From CAZGKX01 sp964525945 (lineage in GTDB: Bacteria > Pseudomonadota > Gammaproteobacteria > Legionellales > Legionellaceae), in contig CAZGKX010000004.1 in the NCBI GenBank assembly GCA_964525945.1, forward strand, positions 1 to 64,000: 64,000 bases of DNA, written 5' to 3'. A model generated the notes under the pieces. That model worked only from the letters and a program-made list of their open reading frames with translations, ran no database searches and had not been told where the DNA came from. The position numbers and the translations under genes are program-made. Below, one piece after another: positions 26,506 to 35,431 of the stretch (positions are counted from its first letter, which is position 1; the number at the start of each line of letters is the position of its first letter).

Positions 26506-27468
26506 TCAATGACGGTTATTTATGGGTAAAAAATTTAATTTTTTCACATGCTTTTCGCCGGGCAAAAACTGGATGTTCCATAACGCGATGGAGGGATTTC
26601 TATCACTCAAAAATCGACCATCCGCTAAGCTCAACGTGTTTTGTTTATTTTGAATCAAATACCCATCACTGAACCAATTGAAAATTTTAAAATCGTTTAA
26701 CAACGTCGGGGAATCTTTCACGAATAAGGGAAGCTTTTCAGCTGAATACAATGGATAGATGCGCCTTAAAGTGATGGTTGTTGCTTTTAACAGCGGAACA
26801 TCGATATCAAAAATCAATGCATAGCGCTGTTTAAGTTGGGCGATGCCTCGCCAAGCAGTGGAACTTGCCAGTTTAGGGTATGCTTCTATTTTTGTTAACG
26901 GCCATTGCTTATTGCTGGCTTCGTTATGAATAGCATGGATGGCGCGATGATGCTGGAGCACATTCAACACCAACATGATCATGACCGCAAAGAAAGCAAC
27001 ACCAATCCCTTTTTTGGTGTTGAATTGCACCGTTGCAACCACTCCTAGCGCTAACGGGATGGTGATAAAAGGATCGATAATGGACAAAACATCCCATCGG
27101 ACACGGACGTAAGAAAATGGCCAAAACAACAAGGTTCCATAATTTGTGCACGCATCCAATAACCCATGCGTTGCATAACCAATCAGCACAGCCAAACACA
27201 CTAAAACCAAGTCGCCTCTAAACCGTTTAAATAACAATAAAAAAAAAGTGACCAGCAATGCCCCCAACGGAATAAAAATCAGAGAATGGCTAAAGTGGCG
27301 ATGGTACAAAAACATGAGCATGGGATTTTGTGCACTTTGAATAAAAATATCCAGATCTGGAGCCATTCCTGCCAGCGCCCCAGCAAGCAAGGTCTTGTTT
27401 TTTTCTTTAATCGGTAATAAAGCGCAGGCGCAAGATGCGCCTAATAAACCGTGGGTTAGAGGATCCAT
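26506..27468 (-). CDS. DUF457 / YdjM-like membrane-bound metal-dependent hydrolase
   Basis: This 320-residue inner-membrane protein opens with 'MDPLTHGLLGASCA', then 'AGMAPDLDIF', 'YHRHFSHSLIFIPLG', and 'GYATHGLLDACTNYGTLLFWPFS', the His/Asp-rich membrane motifs of the DUF457 family (membrane-bound, predicted metal-dependent hydrolase). Four or five hydrophobic segments occupy the first half; the second half is soluble and predicted outside. The activity is unproven in the family. It is convergent with the AmpG-like gene (10 bases apart). Confidence 0.83.
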   Translation of the reverse strand: MDPLTHGLLGASCACALLPIKEKNKTLLAGALAGMAPDLDIFIQSAQNPMLMFLYHRHFSHSLIFIPLGALLVTFFLLLFKRFRGDLVLVCLAVLIGYATHGLLDACTNYGTLLFWPFSYVRVRWDVLSIIDPFITIPLALGVVATVQFNTKKGIGVAFFAVMIMLVLNVLQHHRAIHAIHNEASNKQWPLTKIEAYPKLASSTAWRGIAQLKQRYALIFDIDVPLLKATTITLRRIYPLYSAEKLPLFVKDSPTLLNDFKIFNWFSDGYLIQNKQNTLSLADGRFLSDRNPSIALWNIQFLPGEKHVKKLNFLPINNRH

Positions 27469-27607
27469 GCGATGCTGTTTTAAGTCAAATGAGATTCAGT
27501 ATAAAACATAATCAAGGAATGGCAATGCTAACCAATGCAATATCAAGGGAAAAAATACTTTCCTTTTACTTGATTTTTAATCAAAGTGAACTAATATTAT
27601 TGGATAT

Positions 27608-27624
27608 ACACAGAATGTCTGTGT
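27608..27624. promoter_or_regulatory. Perfect 7-bp inverted repeat upstream of csbD
   Basis: 'acacaga' - 'atg' - 'tctgtgt' is a perfect palindrome with a 3-base spacer, centred 33 bases before the csbD ATG. It fits a dimeric regulator operator near a transcription start. The AT-rich stretch before it contains a second small palindrome (TTGATT/AATCAA around 27569-27583). The binding protein is unknown. Confidence 0.4.
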
Positions 27625-27648
27625 GATGGATCACTTATAGGAGCAATC

Positions 27649-27846
27649 ATGAATAAGGATATCTTTGAAGGAAAATGGGAAGAAGTAAAAGGTAAAATGA
27701 GAAAAGCTTGGGGAAAGCTGACGGATGATGACCTTGACGTTATTCGGGGCAATCAACAAGAAATTTTCGGTAAATTACAAAAACATTACGGTTACACCAA
27801 AGAACAATCAGAAAAAGCGATCAAAGACTTTTTAAACGACAAATAA
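27649..27846 (+). CDS. CsbD-family stress protein
   Basis: This 65-residue, highly charged helical protein beginning 'MNKDIFEGKWEEVKGKMRKAWGKLTDDDLDVI' has the typical CsbD/YjbJ pattern (W..vKG..k..WGkltddDl..i.G....l.GklQ..YGyt). Members are abundant general-stress or stationary-phase proteins of unknown biochemical role. 'taggag' precedes the ATG with ideal spacing. It is monocistronic, with its own upstream inverted repeat. Confidence 0.92.
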   Translation: MNKDIFEGKWEEVKGKMRKAWGKLTDDDLDVIRGNQQEIFGKLQKHYGYTKEQSEKAIKDFLNDK

Positions 27847-27965
27847 TTTTATCGCATGGCTCCTTTTTGAGTCATGCGCATGTCCATATGTGACAATAGC
27901 CTATATAATCGTTATTACAAATTCAAATCCATGGTTAGCCATGCGTGCGACTCAGAGAAGACAAT

Positions 27966-27992
27966 ATTGTTGGGCCAAGGCCCAACCTACGG
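27966..27992. repeat. Dispersed palindromic repeat, copy 1
   Basis: The core TTGGGCC-AA-GGCCCAA is a perfect palindrome flanked by 'attg' on the left and 'cctacgg' on the right. A second copy with the same flanks but a GT spacer occurs at 57311. Short GC-rich palindromes like this are intergenic repeats of REP type. It lies between csbD and mltA. Confidence 0.75.
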
Positions 27993-28057
27993 TTAATCAT
28001 ATGTCTATTCGAGAATCGAACCGTTTGGCCATACCCTAATCAACGATAGGTGAAAGG

Positions 28058-29440
28058 ATGCTAATGTTTCGATCCGTTTTAATCATTGCAATCATGACGT
28101 ATAGCGTCATCACTCACGCCACCCAGCCCTCTGATCCAATCCAACGCTGTTTAGACATTCGACGGCTTGCAGACTTTACCACAAGACAGAAAGTAGCCGC
28201 CAAAGAGCCCGGTGTATTGCGTTTTAAATTTCATAAAATTTCACCCTCAGAGCTACCATTAGAAAATCCAGTGGGCAATATGGATGAAGTCATCAATGCG
28301 TTGAATCATCAAATTGAAAATTGCAAAAAAAACTCGGGTGAATTTCAAACGGTAACGATTGCAGGTCATACCTTCAAACGCCAAGAATGGTGCCTGGATA
28401 CCAATAAAAAAATGCTCACGCTCGCAAAAGCAGCCCATGGTGATTATCAAAAATATTTATCCACCATCAAGACCGAATTTGACTGGTATAAAAGCGATGG
28501 CTGGCCTGAAAATCATGCCGGCTATAAAAAAGGGCAATTTCAATTTACCGCTTATTACGCGCCAGCCGCCGTTGAAGCTCGTACCCAGCGCGGTGGCGAA
28601 TTTTTATACCCTCTCTACGGTAACCCAGGTGTTGTTAATGTCGTAGCAGAATGTAAAAAATTTAATTTAAAAGCGCCTCTTTGTGGCGTTGACCCACTGA
28701 CCAAAATGGCGCGTGGATTTTGCCTAAAAAATGCCGATGGTACCTATTCTGTGGCACCAGACCGCGACGAAATTGAGCATGGAGCCCTGCATCCAAAACA
28801 TATCATTGGCTATGTTAAAGACCCTAATGACCCCGCGTTTTTAATGGTTCAGGGCTCTGGTTCATTAATGCTTGATGGCAAATTATTCCACATCAATTAC
28901 GATGGCGCCAATGGCAGGCCACGCACTATGCTTGGGCGTATAGTTCAATGCGCACAAGATCCAACCTGTGGTGGTAACTTGGATACCATTGAGCGTTGTG
29001 CCAAAGATCCTAAATGCTTGGATGAAGAAAAATTACGTTGTAACGTCTCTAAAAAAATAAAACAAAGCGGAGCAGCAGAATCATTAATTCGCCAATACCT
29101 TAATGACCCTCTTAACCGTGATAAAGCTGCTGATTTGAGAAATCGCGATCAAAGCTTTGTGTTTTTTGCTAAAGAAGATGGGGGGCCTTATGGCTCAGAA
29201 AATATATCCCTCACACCCCATGCCTCATGTGCCACCGATCACAAAGTAATCCCAGTGGGCATGAATTTTATTTATAATTCCAAAAATACTACTTCATGGT
29301 GTGTGGCTCAAGACACAGGCGGTGCGATTATGGGTGCTCATGTTGATTGCTACAAAGGGGAAGGACTTCAAGCTGGCATTGAAGCAAATGCGCTTAATCA
29401 CTCAGGCACTTTGTATGTGGCATTGCCAAAAAGGCCATAA
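28058..29440 (+). CDS. mltA: Membrane-bound lytic murein transglycosylase A
   Basis: MltA cleaves peptidoglycan glycan strands to 1,6-anhydro-muropeptides at the outer membrane or periplasm. The 460-residue protein has an N-terminal signal segment ('FRSVLIIAIMTYSVITHA'), the MltA core ('FQFTAYYAPAAVEA', 'FLMVQGSGSLML') and the C-terminal 3D domain ('WCVAQDTGGAIMGAHVD', then 'ALNHSGTLYVALPK') containing the catalytic Asp region. It is larger than E. coli MltA (365 residues) through Cys-bearing insertions ('CAQDPTCGG', 'CAKDPKCLDEEKLRC'). No lipobox is apparent. Met3 (28064) is an alternative start. Confidence 0.88.
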   Translation: MLMFRSVLIIAIMTYSVITHATQPSDPIQRCLDIRRLADFTTRQKVAAKEPGVLRFKFHKISPSELPLENPVGNMDEVINALNHQIENCKKNSGEFQTVTIAGHTFKRQEWCLDTNKKMLTLAKAAHGDYQKYLSTIKTEFDWYKSDGWPENHAGYKKGQFQFTAYYAPAAVEARTQRGGEFLYPLYGNPGVVNVVAECKKFNLKAPLCGVDPLTKMARGFCLKNADGTYSVAPDRDEIEHGALHPKHIIGYVKDPNDPAFLMVQGSGSLMLDGKLFHINYDGANGRPRTMLGRIVQCAQDPTCGGNLDTIERCAKDPKCLDEEKLRCNVSKKIKQSGAAESLIRQYLNDPLNRDKAADLRNRDQSFVFFAKEDGGPYGSENISLTPHASCATDHKVIPVGMNFIYNSKNTTSWCVAQDTGGAIMGAHVDCYKGEGLQAGIEANALNHSGTLYVALPKRP

Positions 29441-29698
29441 ATGGAGCAAAATTAGGCCGTCAATTATTCACATAAAAATGCCATACGGCATGGCCGCAAA
29501 CTCAGGCCAACACTCCATTTATTGTTGGCTATGTATTGAGCATTTGATGGCATAAACACTGAAAGTCCGAGACCTAAAATTCACTTGTCACAATATTTAG
29601 GTGTAATGAAAAAGTAGGATTCGGATCACCCGTGCTTCTTATTGTTTCTTCCTGATTAGGCAGAGGGAGTACTTTAAAAAAAGAAGCAAACTTAAGCA
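29441..29698. other. Intergenic region, no gene recognised
   Basis: These are 258 bases between the convergent mltA and lipase genes. I see one weak hairpin (ATGCC/GGCAT around 29480) but no convincing reading frame, tRNA or strong terminator. Confidence 0.6.
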
Positions 29699-31015
29699 TT
29701 ATGCATCTAACTCAGCGCATACATGATCAATAGGCTTGCCCGCAAAACGATCTGCCACCCAGGGAACATACAATGGCTCTGCAGTTGCAGGAGTCGTAAA
29801 GTGATTTTGATTTCCTGATAGTTTCACACGCGTTACCTGGCCGCCCATTTTGCACATTTGTTTAAAATAGAATTCGCCCATAGCTGGCGGTACAGTTGTA
29901 TCCTTAGTGCCCCAATAAATAATTACTGGTGCCAGTGGAGGAACTGGATTTACACTGCCCTTGAGATTTGCTTTCACCCAGGCAAACGCATTTTTAATAT
30001 CAGAACGTAAAAAGTCCTTGTATTGAGTACCGTAATTAAAATTCAAGGTATCTGAAGCACCGTGCATACATTTTCTTGCCATAAGCTGATTAACGACATC
30101 CACACCGTCATCAGTTAACATGTCATTCAATTTTAACTCAGGAAAAGCTGCAACCATACCCCAGAGATTTTGGGCGTAATGAGTGAAATTAAAAACATTG
30201 GCACTAAATAAATCACTGATGCTTTTTAAATGTGCCAAAGCTTCTTGTTCTGTATTGATCTTGTCAGGAAAGGTCGCTGCTATATCGTAAGGTGCCATAG
30301 CAACAAAACCGAGAATTTTAATTTGGTCATTTACAGAATCTTTAACCGTAAGATAATCTTGCATGCCAGCAACAGCCAGAGTGGCACCACCACCTTGAGA
30401 CCATCCGTACACTATAGCTCTGTTACCTGCTTGTGACTCTTTAAGCTGAGTAGCCGCTCTGATGGAGTTGATGACATCCTGTGACTGAGTTGTTGCAACC
30501 GTATATTGATGCTTGCCGCCACCACCCAGCCCCTGATAATCGGTTGCAACGATGACATAGCCTGCTTTAATGAAGGCATCCACTGCGGGTAGTCCGAAAT
30601 CAGTCCAGGAGTTGCCGTTCATCATGAAATATTGATTCAAGGGTTGCGCCGGATTCAATACTTGTGAAGGACCACAAGTTTGGGCTGTACCAGTAGTACC
30701 ATGAGCCCAAGCCATAACAGGCCGCTCCTTTGTTGTTTCTGATTGGGATAGTGGGGCTACTATAATACCAGTCACTATGGTTTTATTTCCGTTAACATCA
30801 GAAGAAACATAAGCTATCTTCCAGGCTTTCGCTTCGTTGACCGTAGTGACTATAGGCTCAGATTTAATTAATGAACCCAGTTTGGCCCGAACAGGCACAT
30901 CTGGTAACGAACTGTAAAATTCGCCCATATCTACAGGACCAAAATCAGGGAGAGCATAAGTCAGTTCTGATAACAAAAAGAAAAAGCCGAACAATAATTT
31001 CCATGATCCCCGCAT
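29699..31015 (-). CDS. Secreted lipase, LIP family alpha/beta-hydrolase
   Basis: This 438-residue protein has a signal peptide ('KLLFGFFFLLSELTYA') and an alpha/beta-hydrolase fold of the secretory-lipase (LIP, PF03583-like) type. The nucleophile elbow 'GWSQGG' holds Ser206, with candidate acid Asp372 ('WGTKDTTVP') and His405 ('NQNHFTT'). 'AWAHGTTGTAQTCGPS' supplies the oxyanion region. It probably acts on triglycerides or other esters outside the cytoplasm. Export is likely through Sec and possibly the type II system used by Legionella exoenzymes, which is inference. It is monocistronic. Confidence 0.87.
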   Translation of the reverse strand: MRGSWKLLFGFFFLLSELTYALPDFGPVDMGEFYSSLPDVPVRAKLGSLIKSEPIVTTVNEAKAWKIAYVSSDVNGNKTIVTGIIVAPLSQSETTKERPVMAWAHGTTGTAQTCGPSQVLNPAQPLNQYFMMNGNSWTDFGLPAVDAFIKAGYVIVATDYQGLGGGGKHQYTVATTQSQDVINSIRAATQLKESQAGNRAIVYGWSQGGGATLAVAGMQDYLTVKDSVNDQIKILGFVAMAPYDIAATFPDKINTEQEALAHLKSISDLFSANVFNFTHYAQNLWGMVAAFPELKLNDMLTDDGVDVVNQLMARKCMHGASDTLNFNYGTQYKDFLRSDIKNAFAWVKANLKGSVNPVPPLAPVIIYWGTKDTTVPPAMGEFYFKQMCKMGGQVTRVKLSGNQNHFTTPATAEPLYVPWVADRFAGKPIDHVCAELDA

Positions 31016-31087
31016 TTTAATATCCTTTAATTTGCAATTTCATTCAAACAAACGTAAGTGAGTAATTTTTGCCAGCCTTACGATTGG

Positions 31088-32143
31088 TTAATCAAAAAAT
31101 TGTTTGTCATATTCCTTCAACAAATGAGTATCGTAACAATTAAAATTATGCCGATAATTGTGGGCGATTCTTTGTGCTAGGAACGCTGTGGCCTTGTTTT
31201 TTGCTGCTTTCAATTGTTGGGTATCGTTGATGGGGTTAAACACTCCTAATATATTTTCTTGCCAAGTGGGTTGAGGAGATAGCACAGTGGCGTTGGCTTT
31301 CATCTCAAAAAAGGGCATGTCTAGCGCATACATACGATGCAATTGTTGACTCGCTTGAAAAACTGCGTTGGTTTTTGCTTCAAGGCTATGTCCGGCAATG
31401 TGAGGGGTGCACAAAGTGGCATATTGAATGATTTGCTCATTGATTGAAGGTTCGTTTGCATAGACGTCGGTGCAATAAATGATCGGTTGAGGATTGGCAA
31501 GTAACGCGGCTTCATCAACAATATCACCTCTTGCGGCATTGATAATCACCGTGTTGGCTTTTAATTGTTTGAAAAATTTAGCATTGAATAAATGCCGAGT
31601 CGCATAAGGTGCAACATCATGCAAACTGGCATGAATGCACAGCACATCACAGCGTGTTAATTCTTCAAACGCACAGCTATGAAAAAGAGGATCGTTTTTT
31701 GCTTTCAGTGGATCATAACAAATAATGTCCAAATCTAGCGCACGTAAACGGTGTTGCACTTGTGCTCCAACCTGCCCTAGACCAATAATGCCCACGCGTT
31801 TACCTGTAAGTGGTTTGTTTTGCAACAACCAGGCTAGGGTGGCTATCACATAATCGGCCACAGCACGTGCGTTACTCCCTTTGGCATCGATCAATTGAAT
31901 ACCTTGTTGCTGAAGGTGTTGATCATCGATGTGATCAGTGCCACTGCTCGCCGTGGCAACACATTGCAATGCATGATCTTGGATAAGTTGTGCGGATACC
32001 TTTAAAGTGGAACGGCAAAATAAAATAGTTTGACCGACCAGCAATGCCGGTACCTCATCCAGTGAATGGTATAGGGTGAGTTCAAATTTAGGATGAAACA
32101 ACTTGCTTAAGTGAGGAAGACTCGCATCCGCTAAAATTTTCAT
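31088..32143 (-). CDS. pdxB: Erythronate-4-phosphate dehydrogenase
   Basis: PdxB performs the second step of the DXP-dependent vitamin B6 pathway (4-phosphoerythronate to 3-hydroxy-2-oxo-4-phosphobutanoate, NAD-dependent). It has 351 residues. 'MKILADASLPHLSKLF' is a family start, the Rossmann motif is 'VGIIGLGQVGAQV', and 'INAARGDIVDEAALL' and 'TPHIAGHSLEAK' carry the catalytic Arg/Glu/His positions of the D-2-hydroxyacid dehydrogenase superfamily. The C-terminal PdxB dimerisation domain is present. Its start overlaps the hmgA stop (ATGA), so the two are translationally coupled. Confidence 0.92.
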   Translation of the reverse strand: MKILADASLPHLSKLFHPKFELTLYHSLDEVPALLVGQTILFCRSTLKVSAQLIQDHALQCVATASSGTDHIDDQHLQQQGIQLIDAKGSNARAVADYVIATLAWLLQNKPLTGKRVGIIGLGQVGAQVQHRLRALDLDIICYDPLKAKNDPLFHSCAFEELTRCDVLCIHASLHDVAPYATRHLFNAKFFKQLKANTVIINAARGDIVDEAALLANPQPIIYCTDVYANEPSINEQIIQYATLCTPHIAGHSLEAKTNAVFQASQQLHRMYALDMPFFEMKANATVLSPQPTWQENILGVFNPINDTQQLKAAKNKATAFLAQRIAHNYRHNFNCYDTHLLKEYDKQFFD

Positions 32144-33396
32144 GGCGCTCGCTTGAAATAAGGGTTTAACTTTTGCCAGCAGGACGAATACGCACGTTGT
32201 AAACTGGGGTGGTGCAACCCTTTATCCGTAATTTTCCAAGGCTGATTGGTTTCAAACATAAACGCTAACGTGTTGTCGTAATATTTGGGCTCAAGCTTTT
32301 GCGCGCGTGCCTCTTGGAATGAATCCGCATCAGGGCCATGTGCTGTCATGCAATTATGAATACTTACTCCACCCACTTCAAACCCTGTGGCTTTGGCATC
32401 GTAAGTCCCAATGATCAAACCCATCAATTCATTCATAATGTTTTTATGAAAATAAGGAGGTCTAAAGGTGTCCTCAGCCACCATCCAACGCGGTGGGAAA
32501 ATGACAAAATCTAAATTCGCAACCCCTGGCGTATCGCTTTCGGAAGTCAGTACCGTGAAAATAGAAGGATCGGGGTGATCAAAGCTTACCGAATTAATGG
32601 TGTTGAACAACGATAAATCATAACAGTAGGGTGCATAATTACCATGCCAAGCCACAACGTTTAAAGGAGAATGATGGCTGATAGCGGACCACCAATGGTT
32701 TTGGTATTTGCAAATTAACTCCATGTCACCGGTTCGCTCTTCAAATGCCGCAGAAGGGTAAAGGAAATGCCGAGGATGGGCCAAACCATTAGCTCCAATT
32801 GTCCCTAAGGAGGGCAACGACAAAGGTAGCCCGCTGTTTTCACAGAGATAGCCTGCTGCGTAAGTGTCGATGAGGTTCACTTTAAATTTAATGCCACGGG
32901 GAATGACCGCAATTTTACCTGGAGAGATCTCCATCATCCCCATTTCTGTTTGCAATTGAATGGTGCCTGCATAAGGAACAAACAACAATTCGCCATCATT
33001 ATCACCAAAATAACGGTGGTCCATCGACTGGTTGCATTGATAGATGTACGTGTTCACCGATGCATTGCCTGCCAGGTGAAACAAACCATCAACAAAATCT
33101 TTGGTCGTTTCGAGTGCGGGAAAAGTGGACCAACGGAACGGATTGGGTGCTTGTACCGCCAAAAACTGCTCGGTGATAGCATGTTTATAAGGCGCATAAT
33201 CACCGTGCACGACAGAGGGCAATATTCGGTATTGCCAGCTGTGCAAATTTGCATGCCGTGGACGCGTAAATGCACTGCCACTGAGTTGTTCAGCGTACAA
33301 ACCCATGTTGCATTGTTGGGGCGAATTTTGATGCGATGGTAATGAACCAGGGATTGCTTCACTCGAGTGATAATTACCAAAACCAGCTAAATGCAT
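32140..33396 (-). CDS. hmgA: Homogentisate 1,2-dioxygenase
   Basis: HmgA opens the aromatic ring of homogentisate during tyrosine and phenylalanine catabolism, yielding maleylacetoacetate. It has 418 residues. 'GFGNYHSSEAIPGSLP' opens the protein. The Fe ligands are in 'PPYFHKNIMNELMGLI' (His and Glu) and 'CMTAHGPD' (His). In Legionella, homogentisate is also the precursor of the brown pyomelanin pigment, so HmgA level affects pigmentation (established for the genus). It overlaps pdxB by 4 bases, an unusual pairing of pathways. The fumarylacetoacetase and isomerase genes are not adjacent. Confidence 0.95.
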   Translation of the reverse strand: MHLAGFGNYHSSEAIPGSLPSHQNSPQQCNMGLYAEQLSGSAFTRPRHANLHSWQYRILPSVVHGDYAPYKHAITEQFLAVQAPNPFRWSTFPALETTKDFVDGLFHLAGNASVNTYIYQCNQSMDHRYFGDNDGELLFVPYAGTIQLQTEMGMMEISPGKIAVIPRGIKFKVNLIDTYAAGYLCENSGLPLSLPSLGTIGANGLAHPRHFLYPSAAFEERTGDMELICKYQNHWWSAISHHSPLNVVAWHGNYAPYCYDLSLFNTINSVSFDHPDPSIFTVLTSESDTPGVANLDFVIFPPRWMVAEDTFRPPYFHKNIMNELMGLIIGTYDAKATGFEVGGVSIHNCMTAHGPDADSFQEARAQKLEPKYYDNTLAFMFETNQPWKITDKGLHHPSLQRAYSSCWQKLNPYFKRAP

Positions 33397-33536
33397 GCGG
33401 ACCTCCTAACCAACTCCAGGCATATTTTATACAATATACTATCGATAATTGCAGTAAAACAAGTGAAACAGAACGTTTGACCATTAAAGTTGTGTTTACT
33501 GTATTCTAAATGGTTTTGCTTGGTGGATTGCCATTG

Positions 33537-33542
33537 TATAAT
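33537..33542 (+). promoter_or_regulatory. Likely -10 element for yebC-ruvC-ruvA
   Basis: A perfect TATAAT lies 36-41 bases upstream of the yebC ATG. A weak 'tttgct' about 16 bases before it could be the -35. It lies in the 181-base divergent interval between hmgA and yebC. Confidence 0.5.
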
Positions 33543-33577
33543 CGAAATATCAGGTTAGAAATGAATGGGGATAGAAC

Positions 33578-34318
33578 ATGGCAGGTCATAGCAAGTGGGC
33601 AAACATTAAATTTCGCAAAGGTGTGCAAGATGCGAAACGCGGTAAAATTTTTACCAAATTAATTCGAGAAATTACGGTATCAGCAAGAATGGGCGGAGCG
33701 GATGAGTCATCGAATCCACGCTTGCGCGATGCTGTCATCAAGGCGTTAAAAGCAAACATGAAGCGCGACACCATCGATAATGCCATTAAGCGTGGAGCTG
33801 GGGGCTTGGATGGTGCTAACATGGTGGAAATGTGTTACGAAGGTTACGGCCCTGGAGGCATCGCCATTTTAGTGGATTGCTTATCAGACAATAAAAATCG
33901 CACCGTGTCTGAAGTTCGACATGCGTTTACCAAACATGGCGGCAATTTAGGTACGGATGGTTCCGTCGCGTACTTGTTTAGCAAGCAAGGTGAAATTTTG
34001 TTGGCACCAACAGCGCATGAAGAGCAAGCGATGGACATTGCCATTGAAGCAGGGGCTAATGATGTCATCATCGAAGAAGGGCAACTTGAAGTGATTACGC
34101 CGGTGGAGTGTTACCATGCCGTTTTATCTGCGTTGGAAGCTGGGACATTTGAAATTGAACAATGCCACCTGACGCGGCGCGCGCAATTACTGATTCCCAC
34201 CGACAAAGATGCCACTGAAACACTGGAAAAGCTCATTGACATGTTGGAAGATTTGGATGATGTTCAAGCCGTGTATAGCAACGCTGCTTTTCCAATCACC
34301 GAGTCCGTTGACGAATGA
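33578..34318 (+). CDS. yebC: YebC/TACO1-family regulatory or translation factor
   Basis: This 246-residue YebC-family protein opens 'MAGHSKWANIKFRKGVQDAKRGKIFTKL', with 'MCYEGYGPGGIAILVDCLSDNKNRT' in the centre. The family was annotated as transcriptional regulators and is related to mitochondrial TACO1; some members assist translation of proline stretches. It heads yebC-ruvC-ruvA, a classical gene order in gammaproteobacteria, and overlaps ruvC by 4 bases. Confidence 0.95.
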   Translation: MAGHSKWANIKFRKGVQDAKRGKIFTKLIREITVSARMGGADESSNPRLRDAVIKALKANMKRDTIDNAIKRGAGGLDGANMVEMCYEGYGPGGIAILVDCLSDNKNRTVSEVRHAFTKHGGNLGTDGSVAYLFSKQGEILLAPTAHEEQAMDIAIEAGANDVIIEEGQLEVITPVECYHAVLSALEAGTFEIEQCHLTRRAQLLIPTDKDATETLEKLIDMLEDLDDVQAVYSNAAFPITESVDE

Positions 34319-34809
34319 CCATCATTCTAGGGATAGATCCTGGTTCGCGGGTAACAGGTTATGGTTTGATCAGAGATAACAATCGGCAATTGCAATACAT
34401 TGACAGCGGCTGCATTCGTACGTCCGAAGGCGAATTAAGCCATCGTCTGCTGGAAATTTTTAATGGTGTTTGCCAATTGGTGGAAAATTTTAGCCCACAA
34501 GAAGTGGCCATTGAACAAGTCTTTATGCATAAAAATGCCAGTTCAGCATTAAAATTAGGGCATGCAAGAGGGGTGGCCATGGTTGCTTGTGCATCACATC
34601 GGATGAAGGTGAGCGAGTACTCACCCCGCGAAATTAAACAATCAGTGGTTGGCTATGGTGGTGCGCTGAAAGAACAAGTACAGCACATGGTGGTGAATTT
34701 ACTGATGTTGTCCAGCTCACCCCAAAGTGACGCCGCAGATGCATTGGCCATCGCCATTTGCCACAGCCATATGCGTTATGGCTTAAGAGAGCTTATGAAA
34801 GGGAGATAG
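34315..34809 (+). CDS. ruvC: Holliday junction resolvase RuvC
   Basis: RuvC is the endonuclease that cuts Holliday junctions during recombinational repair. It has 164 residues. The four acidic catalytic positions fit: Asp8 in 'GIDPGSRVTGYG', Glu in 'VAIEQVFMHKN', and the pair in 'SDAADALAIAICH'. It starts within the yebC stop codon region (ATGA overlap) and ends 4 bases before ruvA. Confidence 0.96.
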   Translation: MTIILGIDPGSRVTGYGLIRDNNRQLQYIDSGCIRTSEGELSHRLLEIFNGVCQLVENFSPQEVAIEQVFMHKNASSALKLGHARGVAMVACASHRMKVSEYSPREIKQSVVGYGGALKEQVQHMVVNLLMLSSSPQSDAADALAIAICHSHMRYGLRELMKGR

Positions 34810-34813
34810 AACA

Positions 34814-35413
34814 ATGATTGGTTGGTTAAGTGGCAGCGTCGTCGATAAACACCATCCTGGAAAAGTCGTCATCGATGTGAATGGTGTTGGTTATGATGTG
34901 GAAACATCGTTGCCTACTTTTTTTCAGCTCGAATCACAAGCAGGGCAAATTGGATTGCATATTCATACCGTGGTGCGGGAAGATGCGCTGTTGTTGTATG
35001 GATTTATTGACAAACAAGAACGTGCTTTGTTTCGAGCACTGATCAAAGTCAACGGGGTAGGACCCAAAATGGCTGTTGCCATTTTATCCAGCATTACCCC
35101 GGAAGAATTTATCACCTGCATCCATCAACAGAACACGGTGTTATTGACCAAACTTCCGGGAATTGGCAAAAAAACGGCTGAGCGTTTGGTGGTCGAAATG
35201 AAAGACAGTGTTCAACAGCTACCAAGAGCAGATTCAGGCGCTAAAATGGATATACCTGTTGTTTTTGGACAGCAAGATGAAGCCATAAATGCTTTAGAAG
35301 CGTTAGGATTTAAACGGCAAGAAGCCAGTAAAATAATCAATAAAATCAATGATGGCAATAAAACTTGTGAACAGTTAATTCGTGAGGGTTTGCAATTGTT
35401 GGCAAACCGTTAG
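34814..35413 (+). CDS. ruvA: Holliday junction branch-migration protein RuvA
   Basis: RuvA is the tetrameric junction-binding subunit that loads the RuvB motor. It has 199 residues. The N-terminal OB fold is 'MIGWLSGSVVDKHHPGKVVIDVNGVGYDV', the paired helix-hairpin-helix motifs are 'LIKVNGVGPKMAVAILS' and 'LTKLPGIGKKTAERLVVE', and the C-terminal domain III ('DEAINALEALGFKRQEASKII') contacts RuvB. ruvB does not follow; the next gene is a desaturase, so ruvB must be elsewhere. Confidence 0.96.
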   Translation: MIGWLSGSVVDKHHPGKVVIDVNGVGYDVETSLPTFFQLESQAGQIGLHIHTVVREDALLLYGFIDKQERALFRALIKVNGVGPKMAVAILSSITPEEFITCIHQQNTVLLTKLPGIGKKTAERLVVEMKDSVQQLPRADSGAKMDIPVVFGQQDEAINALEALGFKRQEASKIINKINDGNKTCEQLIREGLQLLANR

Positions 35414-35431
35414 CTCAAATGGAGTGCATAC

